From Candidatus Cloacimonadota bacterium (GTDB lineage Bacteria; Muiribacteriota; UBA6191; JACPRK01), in the NCBI GenBank assembly GCA_021772705.1, contig JAJFLN010000842.1, positions 1-13,085 on the forward strand: 13,085 bases of DNA, in the 5' to 3' direction. Shown one piece after another: positions 5,571 through 12,995 of the stretch. Both the position numbers and the translations under genes were made by a program. Position 1 is the stretch's first letter; each line of letters begins with the position of its first letter. Below the pieces are notes generated by a model, which worked only from the letters and a program-made list of their open reading frames with translations, had not been told where the DNA came from and made no database searches.

Positions 5571-7223
5571 CTACTTACGCTCCAGGGAGAACCCTCGGTT
5601 GTTGACCCGGTAGACGTTCTCGCTGTCCAGGAGGACTACCTCGTGAGGCCAAAGGAGATGGACCTCCTTCAGGAACAGCTCGCATCGTTTCTTGTCCAGG
5701 GTCCGTTCGTCTTCCACGTGCTTCAGGGTGATTGTCAGGCTCCGATCATCGAACTCCTCGACCACCACCTGAGGCTGTCCCTTGTGTTGCTTCTCCTCGA
5801 TGATCTTCTCCTTCACCTTCCGGGAGTCGAAGTCCTTCTCACCAGTCTCCTTGTCGAGCATGAACAGATCGAGCTTCTCCGACAGTTCCTGGGTCAGATA
5901 CTGATCCACGAAGGCGATGTCCTCGAAGCTCTTTCGAACTTCCAGCACCCGGTCCCATCCCCCCTGGTTGAAGATCGAGGCGAAGAGGGTGAATCCGATC
6001 AAGTAGGGCGGAGGCCGCTTGGAGAAGTGGAGGCTGAACTCGAGCCACTGGGCCGGATCGAGGAACTTCTCCAGGCACTTGAACTCGATGAAGCTGGCCC
6101 ATCCCTCGTTGATGATCTGGGTCCGGCCGATGACGTCGAAGTACTCCGTTTCCTGACCGATCATGGGGATGATGCGGGAGTGGAGGTAGGTGTCGATCAG
6201 CTGCTCCACGGGAGCCCGCAGTTCGTGGAGATCGTCTCTCACCTTTCCATCGGAGGAAGTGAGGGACGCCTGCAAGCTCTCCAGGCGCGGAGCCAGGTCG
6301 TCGGCCTGCTTTCGAGACGTGACGGGTCGCTGCTTCTCCGGAGGGCTCTGCAGCCGATTCTCGACCTTCTCCAGCTGCTGCTCCAGTTTGCCCCGCTTCT
6401 CCTCCAGTCTGGCCTGCCGGCTCTCCAGTCGCTTCGTGGGCTGCCTCTCGTTGCGGCCTTGCTGCAACTGCAGCTGGGTGTCGGCCTGCTGTATCCTGGT
6501 CTCGAGCAACTCCAGCTGCTTTTCCCTCAGTGGCTGCCGCTTCTCCAGCTGCTCCTGCAGGAAGTAGAGCAACCGCTTCCGCCGCTCCTTCTGATTGACC
6601 TCGAAGACGTTCACTGTGCCGCTGATGGTCATGACAGCAGCGATGATGTCGTCCACTCGCTCCTTGCCGAACCGCTGGCTCAGGTCCCGGATCGATCGCG
6701 AGTGGAGCTCGCACTTGTTGAGCATGTCCTGGTCCGAGCCGGCCTTGTACTTGGACCCGGCATACCAGCAATTGCTCCTGAAGAAGTCGACGTGGCCCAG
6801 GACATGGGCGATGACCATCAGGTTCTCGAGGTGACTGTTCGTGTCCAGCAGGAACGCGTAGGGAGGGTTGGTGTTCAGCACCAGCTCCAGAATGCTGAAG
6901 ATGGACTCGTCCTGCTGGATCTTCAGGTTCTTGTAGATTCCTCCGAAGTACCAGTGGCTGAACCGGTTTGGCAGACCGAAGCTGGCCACCAGGGAGAGGC
7001 TGTCCTTCGAGGCCCGCTCGAAGCAGATCGACACCAGGTTCAGGCCGAAGCCGTCTCCCAGGCGCCGAAGCCGGGTGATCTCCTGCTTGTAGTTATGAAG
7101 CTCCGGGTCCTGGCTGACGACACCCTCCAGGATGGCCGGCCTTCCGGCGGTGGTGTTCAGCAGGTCTTGCTCCGCCGCCACCCGGACGGGGCTCTTATTT
7201 CGTGATGAGGTTGAGGAAGGCAT
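5571..7223 (-). CDS. spoVR: SpoVR family protein with a long coiled-coil insertion
   Basis: SpoVR/YcgB proteins are widespread partners of PrkA and YeaH. In Bacillus SpoVR affects spore cortex formation, but the biochemical role is unsettled. Family marks are PNRFSHWYFGG (85-95), AHVLGHVDFF (139-148) and NEGWASF (372-378), with the usual C-terminal region from about 470. Between about 210 and 325 there is a strongly charged Q/E/K/R-rich stretch that looks like coiled coil and makes the protein longer (550 residues) than I recall for the family. Just after NEGWASF the sequence reads IEF, where I recall a conserved histidine (WH). The ATG at 7223 lies inside the end of the yeaH-like gene (29-base overlap), so translation is probably coupled. 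The next gene, pspA, starts two bases on. Confidence 0.88.
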   Translation of the reverse strand: MPSSTSSRNKSPVRVAAEQDLLNTTAGRPAILEGVVSQDPELHNYKQEITRLRRLGDGFGLNLVSICFERASKDSLSLVASFGLPNRFSHWYFGGIYKNLKIQQDESIFSILELVLNTNPPYAFLLDTNSHLENLMVIAHVLGHVDFFRSNCWYAGSKYKAGSDQDMLNKCELHSRSIRDLSQRFGKERVDDIIAAVMTISGTVNVFEVNQKERRKRLLYFLQEQLEKRQPLREKQLELLETRIQQADTQLQLQQGRNERQPTKRLESRQARLEEKRGKLEQQLEKVENRLQSPPEKQRPVTSRKQADDLAPRLESLQASLTSSDGKVRDDLHELRAPVEQLIDTYLHSRIIPMIGQETEYFDVIGRTQIINEGWASFIEFKCLEKFLDPAQWLEFSLHFSKRPPPYLIGFTLFASIFNQGGWDRVLEVRKSFEDIAFVDQYLTQELSEKLDLFMLDKETGEKDFDSRKVKEKIIEEKQHKGQPQVVVEEFDDRSLTITLKHVEDERTLDKKRCELFLKEVHLLWPHEVVLLDSENVYRVNNRGFSLERK

Positions 7224-8328
7224 GGATGGTCTGCTTCACGTTCTCCAGGTCCTTGATGTCACTGAAGGCCAGGTTCTGTTCGGACTCCACGTGTTCACGA
7301 ATCAGCTTGTTGAAGGGGCTGACGGGACTGTCGCAAGGGTTGATCCGGCCGTAGCAGACCAGGTCGAAACCATCGAGGACGGTCTCCAGCTCCTTGCGAG
7401 CCGCTTCATCGTCGGAGCTCGAGTTGTCTCCGTCGGAGAAGAAGAACAGATACCTGTCGTACTGGGAGAAACCATCGAGGACCTCCCGGGCTTTGCCCAA
7501 GCCCGCCGAGATGTGGGTCCCGCCCTTGGACTCGATGGAGAAGAATTCGTCCCGGGTGACAGTCTCGGCTTCGTCCTGGAAGACGATGAACTTCCGCTCA
7601 TTGGTGCTGTACTTCTTCTCCAGGTAGAACCAGAGGATGAAGATGAACTTCCTGATCAGGGCGATGTTATGGCCTGACACGGACCCGGAGATGTCGAGCA
7701 GATAGACCTCCAGGGCCCGGTTGGTTCGTTCCCGCTCGGGCAGGTCCGTGTTGTACCAGCCGTCATGACGCAGGTCGACGTCGTACTCGGCCCTGCCATC
7801 TTCCCGGATCGACCGCTTGAGACTCTCCAGCATGGTCAACTCCAGGTTCAGATCCGCCGCCGGTCCCAGGCGGTCGATGTCCATCATGGCCTGATCTTCG
7901 TCCTTCTCCACGTCGCCGGTCATTCGGGTGTTGCCCATGGGGGGAAGGTCGAGCTCCTCGATCAGCTGTTCCTGAGCGAGGCGGACGAACTCCTCGAAGT
8001 CGAGCTCCACCGTCTGGGTGTCGCCGTGCTCATCGGAGCCGAGGGTGCCTGTCAGGTCCAGGACTTCCTGGCCATCGCCGCCGCCGGCGTCGGCTCCACC
8101 CTGCCCCTTGTTGCCCTTGCCGCCCTGGCCGCTCCCGGAGCCCAGGACTTCCTTCTCCGGCTTGCCGAACCGCAGGGTAGGCAGATCGAGGACGCTGATG
8201 TTGGTCTTTACCTTGCCATCCTTGACCAGCTTCTGTCGCTGGACCAGGACGTTCAGGTTCTTCTTCAGGTACTCCCGGAGCTTCCGGTCGTGCTCTGACT
8301 GGGCCAGCTTTCCGCGATTCAGGTACAT
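7195..8328 (-). CDS. YeaH-like DUF444 protein with von Willebrand A domain
   Basis: DUF444 proteins such as E. coli YeaH are encoded next to PrkA/YeaG and are tied to starvation and stationary-phase responses. The 377-residue protein has a basic N-terminus, a Gly-rich linker at about 62-86, an acidic stretch, and a C-terminal von Willebrand A domain from about 205. Its metal-ion-dependent adhesion site is intact: DISGS with D212, S214 and S216, T271 in GTHIS, and D299 in SDGDN. It is therefore expected to bind a divalent cation and a protein partner in the cytoplasm; no signal peptide or membrane segment is seen. It starts 33 bases after prkA, with a weak GGA upstream, and its end overlaps spoVR by 29 bases. 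Partnering with PrkA and SpoVR is inferred from conserved neighbourhood. Confidence 0.9.
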   Translation of the reverse strand: MYLNRGKLAQSEHDRKLREYLKKNLNVLVQRQKLVKDGKVKTNISVLDLPTLRFGKPEKEVLGSGSGQGGKGNKGQGGADAGGGDGQEVLDLTGTLGSDEHGDTQTVELDFEEFVRLAQEQLIEELDLPPMGNTRMTGDVEKDEDQAMMDIDRLGPAADLNLELTMLESLKRSIREDGRAEYDVDLRHDGWYNTDLPERERTNRALEVYLLDISGSVSGHNIALIRKFIFILWFYLEKKYSTNERKFIVFQDEAETVTRDEFFSIESKGGTHISAGLGKAREVLDGFSQYDRYLFFFSDGDNSSSDDEAARKELETVLDGFDLVCYGRINPCDSPVSPFNKLIREHVESEQNLAFSDIKDLENVKQTIHAFLNLITK

Positions 8329-8361
8329 GAGAGGGGTTCCGTCGTCGGCTCGCGGCGGCCC

Positions 8362-10077
8362 TCAGATGTGCTCGCCCAGGACCTTGAAGAGCACCTGTGA
8401 GCAGTGCTTGCAGTAGCCGTAGTCCTTCACCAGGCATTCCCGGAGGATCTTCTGGACCTCCCGGCTCTGCTCGTCTATCCGGCGCGTCTTGTTGGACAGG
8501 CGAAGGAAGTTCTTCACGTGATTGAAGACCACCTCGTTGACGACGGACCCGAGCTGCTCGTTCTTGTCGTAGGGCATCTTCTCAAGCTCATCGGCTCGCT
8601 CCACCAGCACGGACTCGAAGGCCGATCGGCCCTTGGGGCTAATCTTCTCCTTCGCCACCAGCAGATCTTCGACTTCCAGGATGAGGCTCTCCTCGCCGCC
8701 CCCGAGCTTGTCGCCCCGGACGTTGCGCTTCACCGCATCGAGGTAATTCCGGTAGAACTTCTGGCCGTAGTCCTTGAACTGGGCGCTGTTGGGGATGATC
8801 TTGTTGATGAAGGTCTCCACCCTGCCGTGGAGGAACTCTTCCTTCGTCTTCTCGAAGATCTCTTTCATCTTCTCGATGTTCACGTCCTTGTGGGACTTGT
8901 GATCAAACATCCGGACGATGGAGTCGCTGACGATCTCCAGATCGATGCACTCACTTGCTTCCGTGTAAGCCACGGACAGCACGTCCTGGAAGAACCGGGG
9001 TGACAGCCCGTTCATGCCCTTCGACTCTTTCCGGGACCGAACGGCATAGGTAGAGACGAAGGTCAACGTGTCATCCGAGATATGGCGGGTCTGATGAGTC
9101 AGGTGGTCGGTCCGCTCCAGGAACTTTCCGTAGATCTGCTTCTCGTTGGTCACGTCCAGGCCGTAGGGGAACTCGATCTTGAAGATTCGCCCTCGCAGGG
9201 GCTCCATGATCTCCTCGTTGACGAAGACCGTGTACTCCGGAAAATTGGTGTGTCCCAGAACGATCTCGTCGACGTGGACCGTGGGGAAGTTGGCCATGTC
9301 GATCCGCTTACTCTGGATCAACTCCAGCAGCAAACCCAGAAGCTGGCGCCGACTCTTGAAGATCTCGGTCCAGTCCAGGACGCCCCGGTTGGCCCAGATG
9401 ATCTTCCCCTCGAAGTCGAAGGACTCTGGATCGAATGTGGACCCCACCTTCTTCAGCTTCGAGAAGTTGACGTTTCCCAGGAAGTTGGTGATGTCCTCCC
9501 GCCGCAGATCCGTCGGAGTGTGTTTCGCCAGTCCGCACTTGCCCGTGGTGGAGATGAAGATGCGCTCCACCGGCACCTCCTGCCAGCCTCCGCACTTCTT
9601 CACACGCTGCTCACAGACCGGGCACGGGAGGGCTTCGGGGAACCAGCGAAAGCCGAAGGACTGCTTCAGATCCGCTCGCTCTCCGTGGGGGATCAGGTCG
9701 TAGGGATGCTGGTGGAAAGGGCATCCCGAGACACCGTAGAGGACTCCCTCATCGGTCTGGCTGTAGAGGTCGAGGTGCTTCTTGATCTTGTCGACGGTGT
9801 AGGACTTGCCGGCGCCCTGAGGGCCGACGAAGAGGAGCAGCCTTCGCTCCAGACTGGTGTTGTGGGCGTGGAAGAAGAGGACCACGTTCTTGATCTGGTC
9901 CTCCAGCCCGTAGATGCCCTCGAAGACCACTTCCGGCGTGAAGTGATCGAGCATGTCCGAGATGTAGTGATGCGTGTTTCGCTTGAGAGCGAGGTTGTCC
10001 CGGCTAGCCTCGACGTAGTCCGCGGCGGTGCGGATCTCCTTCAGCTGGTTCTTCTTCGGTGTCGCGCTCTTGGCCAT
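8362..10077 (-). CDS. prkA: PrkA-family AAA+ protein (serine protein kinase family), short and cysteine-rich
   Basis: This is the PrkA/YeaG family: an N-terminal AAA+ domain followed by a C-terminal domain once described as a kinase. Some work on the Bacillus protein instead suggests ATP-dependent protease activity. A Walker A motif GPQGAGKS lies at 85-92. The family landmarks CPFHQHPYDLIP (119-130), WANRGVLDWTEIFKS (228-242) and VLGHTNFPEY (273-282) follow in order. At 571 residues it is shorter than the roughly 640 or more I recall for E. coli and Bacillus members. It carries a CPVC pair (152, 155) with C162, and a C-terminal YCKHC (C556, C559), a possible zinc site. It is first in the prkA, yeaH-like, spoVR, pspA operon. 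Its ATG follows GGACGGGG with rather long spacing. Confidence 0.9.
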   Translation of the reverse strand: MAKSATPKKNQLKEIRTAADYVEASRDNLALKRNTHHYISDMLDHFTPEVVFEGIYGLEDQIKNVVLFFHAHNTSLERRLLLFVGPQGAGKSYTVDKIKKHLDLYSQTDEGVLYGVSGCPFHQHPYDLIPHGERADLKQSFGFRWFPEALPCPVCEQRVKKCGGWQEVPVERIFISTTGKCGLAKHTPTDLRREDITNFLGNVNFSKLKKVGSTFDPESFDFEGKIIWANRGVLDWTEIFKSRRQLLGLLLELIQSKRIDMANFPTVHVDEIVLGHTNFPEYTVFVNEEIMEPLRGRIFKIEFPYGLDVTNEKQIYGKFLERTDHLTHQTRHISDDTLTFVSTYAVRSRKESKGMNGLSPRFFQDVLSVAYTEASECIDLEIVSDSIVRMFDHKSHKDVNIEKMKEIFEKTKEEFLHGRVETFINKIIPNSAQFKDYGQKFYRNYLDAVKRNVRGDKLGGGEESLILEVEDLLVAKEKISPKGRSAFESVLVERADELEKMPYDKNEQLGSVVNEVVFNHVKNFLRLSNKTRRIDEQSREVQKILRECLVKDYGYCKHCSQVLFKVLGEHI

Positions 10078-10132
10078 GATCGAATGCCCCGTCCGGTCCC
10101 CTGAAAGCGACCGCAGAATGGAGGGTTGGCGC

Positions 10133-10154
10133 GGAGGGCACGTGCACTCCCTCC
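10133..10154 (-). promoter_or_regulatory. Inverted repeat in the prkA leader
   Basis: GGAGGG and CCCTCC form a 6-bp inverted repeat around a 10-base centre that includes the self-complementary GCACGTGC (10138-10145). It lies between the candidate promoter and the prkA start, about 55-77 bases above the ATG. It could be an operator or an RNA hairpin in the leader. On the minus strand it also contains an AGGAGGG stretch resembling a ribosome site, but no coding start suits it. Confidence 0.4.
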
Positions 10155-10162
10155 TGAAGGTA

Positions 10163-10190
10163 ATAGTACCTCCCCACCAGCATAGCGCAA
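10163..10190 (-). promoter_or_regulatory. Candidate promoter of the prkA operon
   Basis: On the minus strand TTGCGC (10185-10190) is followed after 16 bases by TACTAT (10163-10168). This is a weak match to a housekeeping promoter with acceptable spacing, and would give a leader of about 80 bases. A second TACAAT hexamer lies further upstream, near 10215, without a matching -35. The assignment rests on pattern only. Confidence 0.3.
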
Positions 10191-10347
10191 GGGAAGGAGC
10201 GGACAGAACACAATTGTATGGGCCCTGTTTTGTGCGAGTCCCGGGCCGGCAGCCACACTGGCCTTGCCCATGTTCTCCCTCTGGTGCCAGCGGCTCCCCT
10301 CGACGCCGCCTACCGCGCTGTCCCCACCCCGTGCCTGGGGCTCCGGT

Positions 10348-12798
10348 TCAATGCAACCGGGCGATCCGGACCTGATTGTCCGCCCCCGACCAGATGACCA
10401 GCGCCTCGTTGGCTGAGGGGGAAGCCAACCGCGGATGGACCCGGACCGACCGGAATTTGTCGAGGGTCCGGCGCCGAGTCCAGGACGCTCCTCCGTCCCG
10501 GCTGAGGGACCCGTAGAGCACGTCATCCCGCTTGTCTTCCCAGACGGACCAGACCCGATCTCCCCGGACCAGCACGTCGGAGCGGCGGCTGTTGGTGGGC
10601 CACTGGCCGAGAGCCTGCACGGCGCCGAACCGGTCCAGATTGGAGTCACTGGATGTGATCATGAGTCGCTGACCCCCGGCCAGGAACTGCTCGCACCACT
10701 GGAGGAACACCCGGTCCGTCCCGTCGGCGCTGGCGGCCAGGACCGGCATGCCTCTCTCCTCACCCAGGGTCTTGATCAGCCGTGAGACCGCTCGGGTCAG
10801 GCCCTCCTGGCCACTGACGGCGGCGGCACTGGAGATGGGCGGCGTCAGGAACACCCGAGCCGCGGGAGACCAGCCCTCGCCCTGCCGGCGATCCATGGAG
10901 AAGACGATGTCATCCTCGTCATTGTCGTCAGTTCGCTCCCACGCGACGAGGGTGCCCATGGCGGTGAAACAGGTGCTGATCTCCCGCACCCTGTCGGTGG
11001 CTCCATCGGGCACCTCTGGCAGGCTCCAGGACTCGCCGCCGTCCTCACTCCAGGAGAGGGAGAGCTGCCGGGACTTGCTCAAGTTTCTCCAGGATGCCAG
11101 CAGCCGGCCTGGCTCGCCTGGATCCGCCGACAGGGACATGGGCCACCCCGGTTGGGTCGCCTCTCCCAGATCCACCGTTGGCCTCCAGGTTGTGGCCGCC
11201 GGATCGCACCAGCGGGTCGCCACTCGTGCCGTGCCGGCCTCCCCCTTGGCGGCGAAGAGGAGATGGAATCGCTCGCCGGAAGCTCGAAGCCAGATCCGGG
11301 ACAGGGGGTGAGCGCGGGCCGTGCCGTCCAGCTCCGGAACGGACCAGAGCCCGCCTCCATCGCCGCTGATCCGGGCGATCACCTTGCCCGTGACGTCGAG
11401 CCAGACCGCCAGCACGGTCTTGCCGATGGCTGCCAGCCCAACCCTACCCGTGGGACAGGCCGGGCCGTCGAGCAGCAGGGGTGTCAGAGCGTCGATGCCC
11501 GATCCAGGCTGCTTCGACCGGAGCCGCGGCGAGGCTCGTCCGCCTAGCTCCTGAGGGACCAGAGCGTCGTCCTCCGAGATGGCCGGCGTCAGGGCCGGGG
11601 GTCTGACGTCAGGCTTGGCGGAGGGCCAGCGCTGGAGGCCCATGGCGACAACGGCGCTGCCTACGATGAGAATGATCACCACCAGCAGCAGATTGAAGAC
11701 GATTCCGCGAGCCGCGACCAGCTCGGCAGCTCTGTCCCCAGGGGCACGCCGGGTGGCGCTGGAGGTAACCTGGGCAGAGGGCTTGGCTGGCTGCAGCTCA
11801 CCTGACTCGGCGGCGGTCCTGTCGCCCTGTCCCCGGACCGGGTCCGCTTTCGGCGACTGGATGATCTCCAGGGGGACCGAGAGAGAGTCCAGGCTGGGGA
11901 GCGAGATTCCAATCGAGGAGAGATCACCCAGCGACGGGTCCAGGGCCCGGGCGGCGGCCATCATTGCCTTGCAGAGCGACCGAGCGTCGGGGAACCGCTT
12001 CTCCCGGTCCAGGTGACAGCAGCGATCGATCAGGGCGCCCACGGGGTCCGGGATACAGGCCACGATGGAGCCGACGGGATCGATCGGTTTCCTCAGCTTC
12101 ACCGCCAGGAGCTGGCGGCCCTTGAAGTCCTGAAACGGCAGCTGCCGGGTGGCATACTCGTACATCGACATCCCCAGGGAGTAGATGTCAGCCAGGGCGT
12201 CGGCCGTGATTCCTTGGATCTGTTCCGGGGCCATGTAACGGCCCGTTCCGACCACCACACCAGTCTGAGTCAGACTCACGTCGTCGGAGGCGAAGACCAG
12301 TCCGAAGTCGGTGAGTACGGCGCCCCGCTCCGGGACCCCTGACATGATATTGGCGGGCTTGATATCCCGATGGACCAGTCCGTTGTCGTGGATCACCGAC
12401 AGGGCGTCTGCCAGGGGAGTGAAGATGCGGAAGAACTCGATGGAGTCGAACTCCAGAGGTGGGCCCACTTTCCGGGCGTGCTCGGGCTTCATGGTCCGCC
12501 GGTTCAGCCCTTGTCCCGGCAGCAATTCCATCACGTAGTAGAGGAAGTTTCCCTCCTCGCCCACGTCGAAGACCCGGACCACGTTGGGGTGGCTGATGCG
12601 GGCGATGGCCATGGCCTCCCGTTTGAATCGCTCCGCCACGGTCGGCTCCGCTCTCAGATGGGGAGGCACGACCTTGACGGCTACCTCTCGTTCCAGCTTG
12701 GGATCGTGGCCTCGCAAGACCACACCCATTCCGCCCGCTCCGAGCTGGCCGGCCACCTCGTATCGTCCGAAACGAGTCGGTAGCTTCAGACCCTTCAT
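10348..12798 (-). CDS. Transmembrane Ser/Thr protein kinase with C-terminal Asp-box propeller sensor
   Basis: The N-terminus is a complete eukaryotic-type kinase domain (about 10-280): glycine loop LGAGGMGVV (19-27), ATP-site K42, catalytic HRDIKPAN with D145, DFG at 164-166 and APE at 190-192. A polar linker (about 285-362) follows, then one membrane helix (about 366-387). The C-terminal 400 or so residues have three clear Asp-box motifs, SGDGGGLW (478-485), SEDGGESW (584-591) and SRDGGASW (766-773), as in sialidase/BNR propellers. This part is expected outside the inner membrane as a sensor. I see no catalytic sialidase signature, so binding is more likely than hydrolysis. The start is an ATG without a ribosome site and with TAGAAT just upstream. 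The gene lies 270 bases upstream of prkA on the same strand; a regulatory link is inferred only. Confidence 0.93.
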   Translation of the reverse strand: MKGLKLPTRFGRYEVAGQLGAGGMGVVLRGHDPKLEREVAVKVVPPHLRAEPTVAERFKREAMAIARISHPNVVRVFDVGEEGNFLYYVMELLPGQGLNRRTMKPEHARKVGPPLEFDSIEFFRIFTPLADALSVIHDNGLVHRDIKPANIMSGVPERGAVLTDFGLVFASDDVSLTQTGVVVGTGRYMAPEQIQGITADALADIYSLGMSMYEYATRQLPFQDFKGRQLLAVKLRKPIDPVGSIVACIPDPVGALIDRCCHLDREKRFPDARSLCKAMMAAARALDPSLGDLSSIGISLPSLDSLSVPLEIIQSPKADPVRGQGDRTAAESGELQPAKPSAQVTSSATRRAPGDRAAELVAARGIVFNLLLVVIILIVGSAVVAMGLQRWPSAKPDVRPPALTPAISEDDALVPQELGGRASPRLRSKQPGSGIDALTPLLLDGPACPTGRVGLAAIGKTVLAVWLDVTGKVIARISGDGGGLWSVPELDGTARAHPLSRIWLRASGERFHLLFAAKGEAGTARVATRWCDPAATTWRPTVDLGEATQPGWPMSLSADPGEPGRLLASWRNLSKSRQLSLSWSEDGGESWSLPEVPDGATDRVREISTCFTAMGTLVAWERTDDNDEDDIVFSMDRRQGEGWSPAARVFLTPPISSAAAVSGQEGLTRAVSRLIKTLGEERGMPVLAASADGTDRVFLQWCEQFLAGGQRLMITSSDSNLDRFGAVQALGQWPTNSRRSDVLVRGDRVWSVWEDKRDDVLYGSLSRDGGASWTRRRTLDKFRSVRVHPRLASPSANEALVIWSGADNQVRIARLH

Positions 12799-12805
12799 CG
12801 GATCG

Positions 12806-12811
12806 ATTCTA
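12806..12811 (-). promoter_or_regulatory. -10-like hexamer directly before the kinase start
   Basis: TAGAAT on the minus strand ends seven bases before the kinase ATG, and no Shine-Dalgarno sequence lies between. If it is used, the transcript would begin at or next to the start codon (leaderless). No good -35 is visible at the expected distance, which weakens the call. Confidence 0.35.
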
Positions 12812-12995
12812 GCAAGAGCCGAAAGGATTCGTGTGCTGACTCTTGAGATCGGACCAGCCTTCCAGGGGAAGCATGTCCTGCAGGGGGCAGCCATCGACCC
12901 CTGGGATCTCCGTGTAACCTCCCCTGTCATCCGGGTGCATGTCACCTAGTGTGGTGGTCCGCTGTTTCCTTTACATATGATGCCTGTCCATAAAA

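Larger units (their letters stand above)
10078..10347 (-). other. Intergenic region between the kinase gene and prkA
   Basis: This 270-base gap holds no convincing gene. It contains a candidate prkA promoter and an inverted repeat, listed separately. Close to the kinase stop, CCCC-AGGCAC-GGGG on the minus strand could form a small hairpin but has no T-run, so a clear terminator for the kinase is not seen and readthrough into prkA is possible. Confidence 0.5.

Noticed and set aside
5643..7205. 520-residue plus-strand frame opposite spoVR
   Set aside because: It is the Leu/Gln-rich mirror of spoVR's charged codons, with no domain and no ribosome site.
9082..10104. 340-residue plus-strand frame opposite prkA
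   Set aside because: Antisense shadow. The minus-strand PrkA family motifs are unmistakable.
12799..12945. N-terminal extension of the kinase in the same frame
   Set aside because: The extra 49 residues have no kinase-like or membrane feature. The ATG at 12798 leads straight into the kinase domain.
12966..12995. A third, degenerate copy of the right-end repeat (near CATATGATGCCTGTCC)
   Set aside because: The resemblance is short, needs gaps and is off the 60-base period, so it is likely chance.
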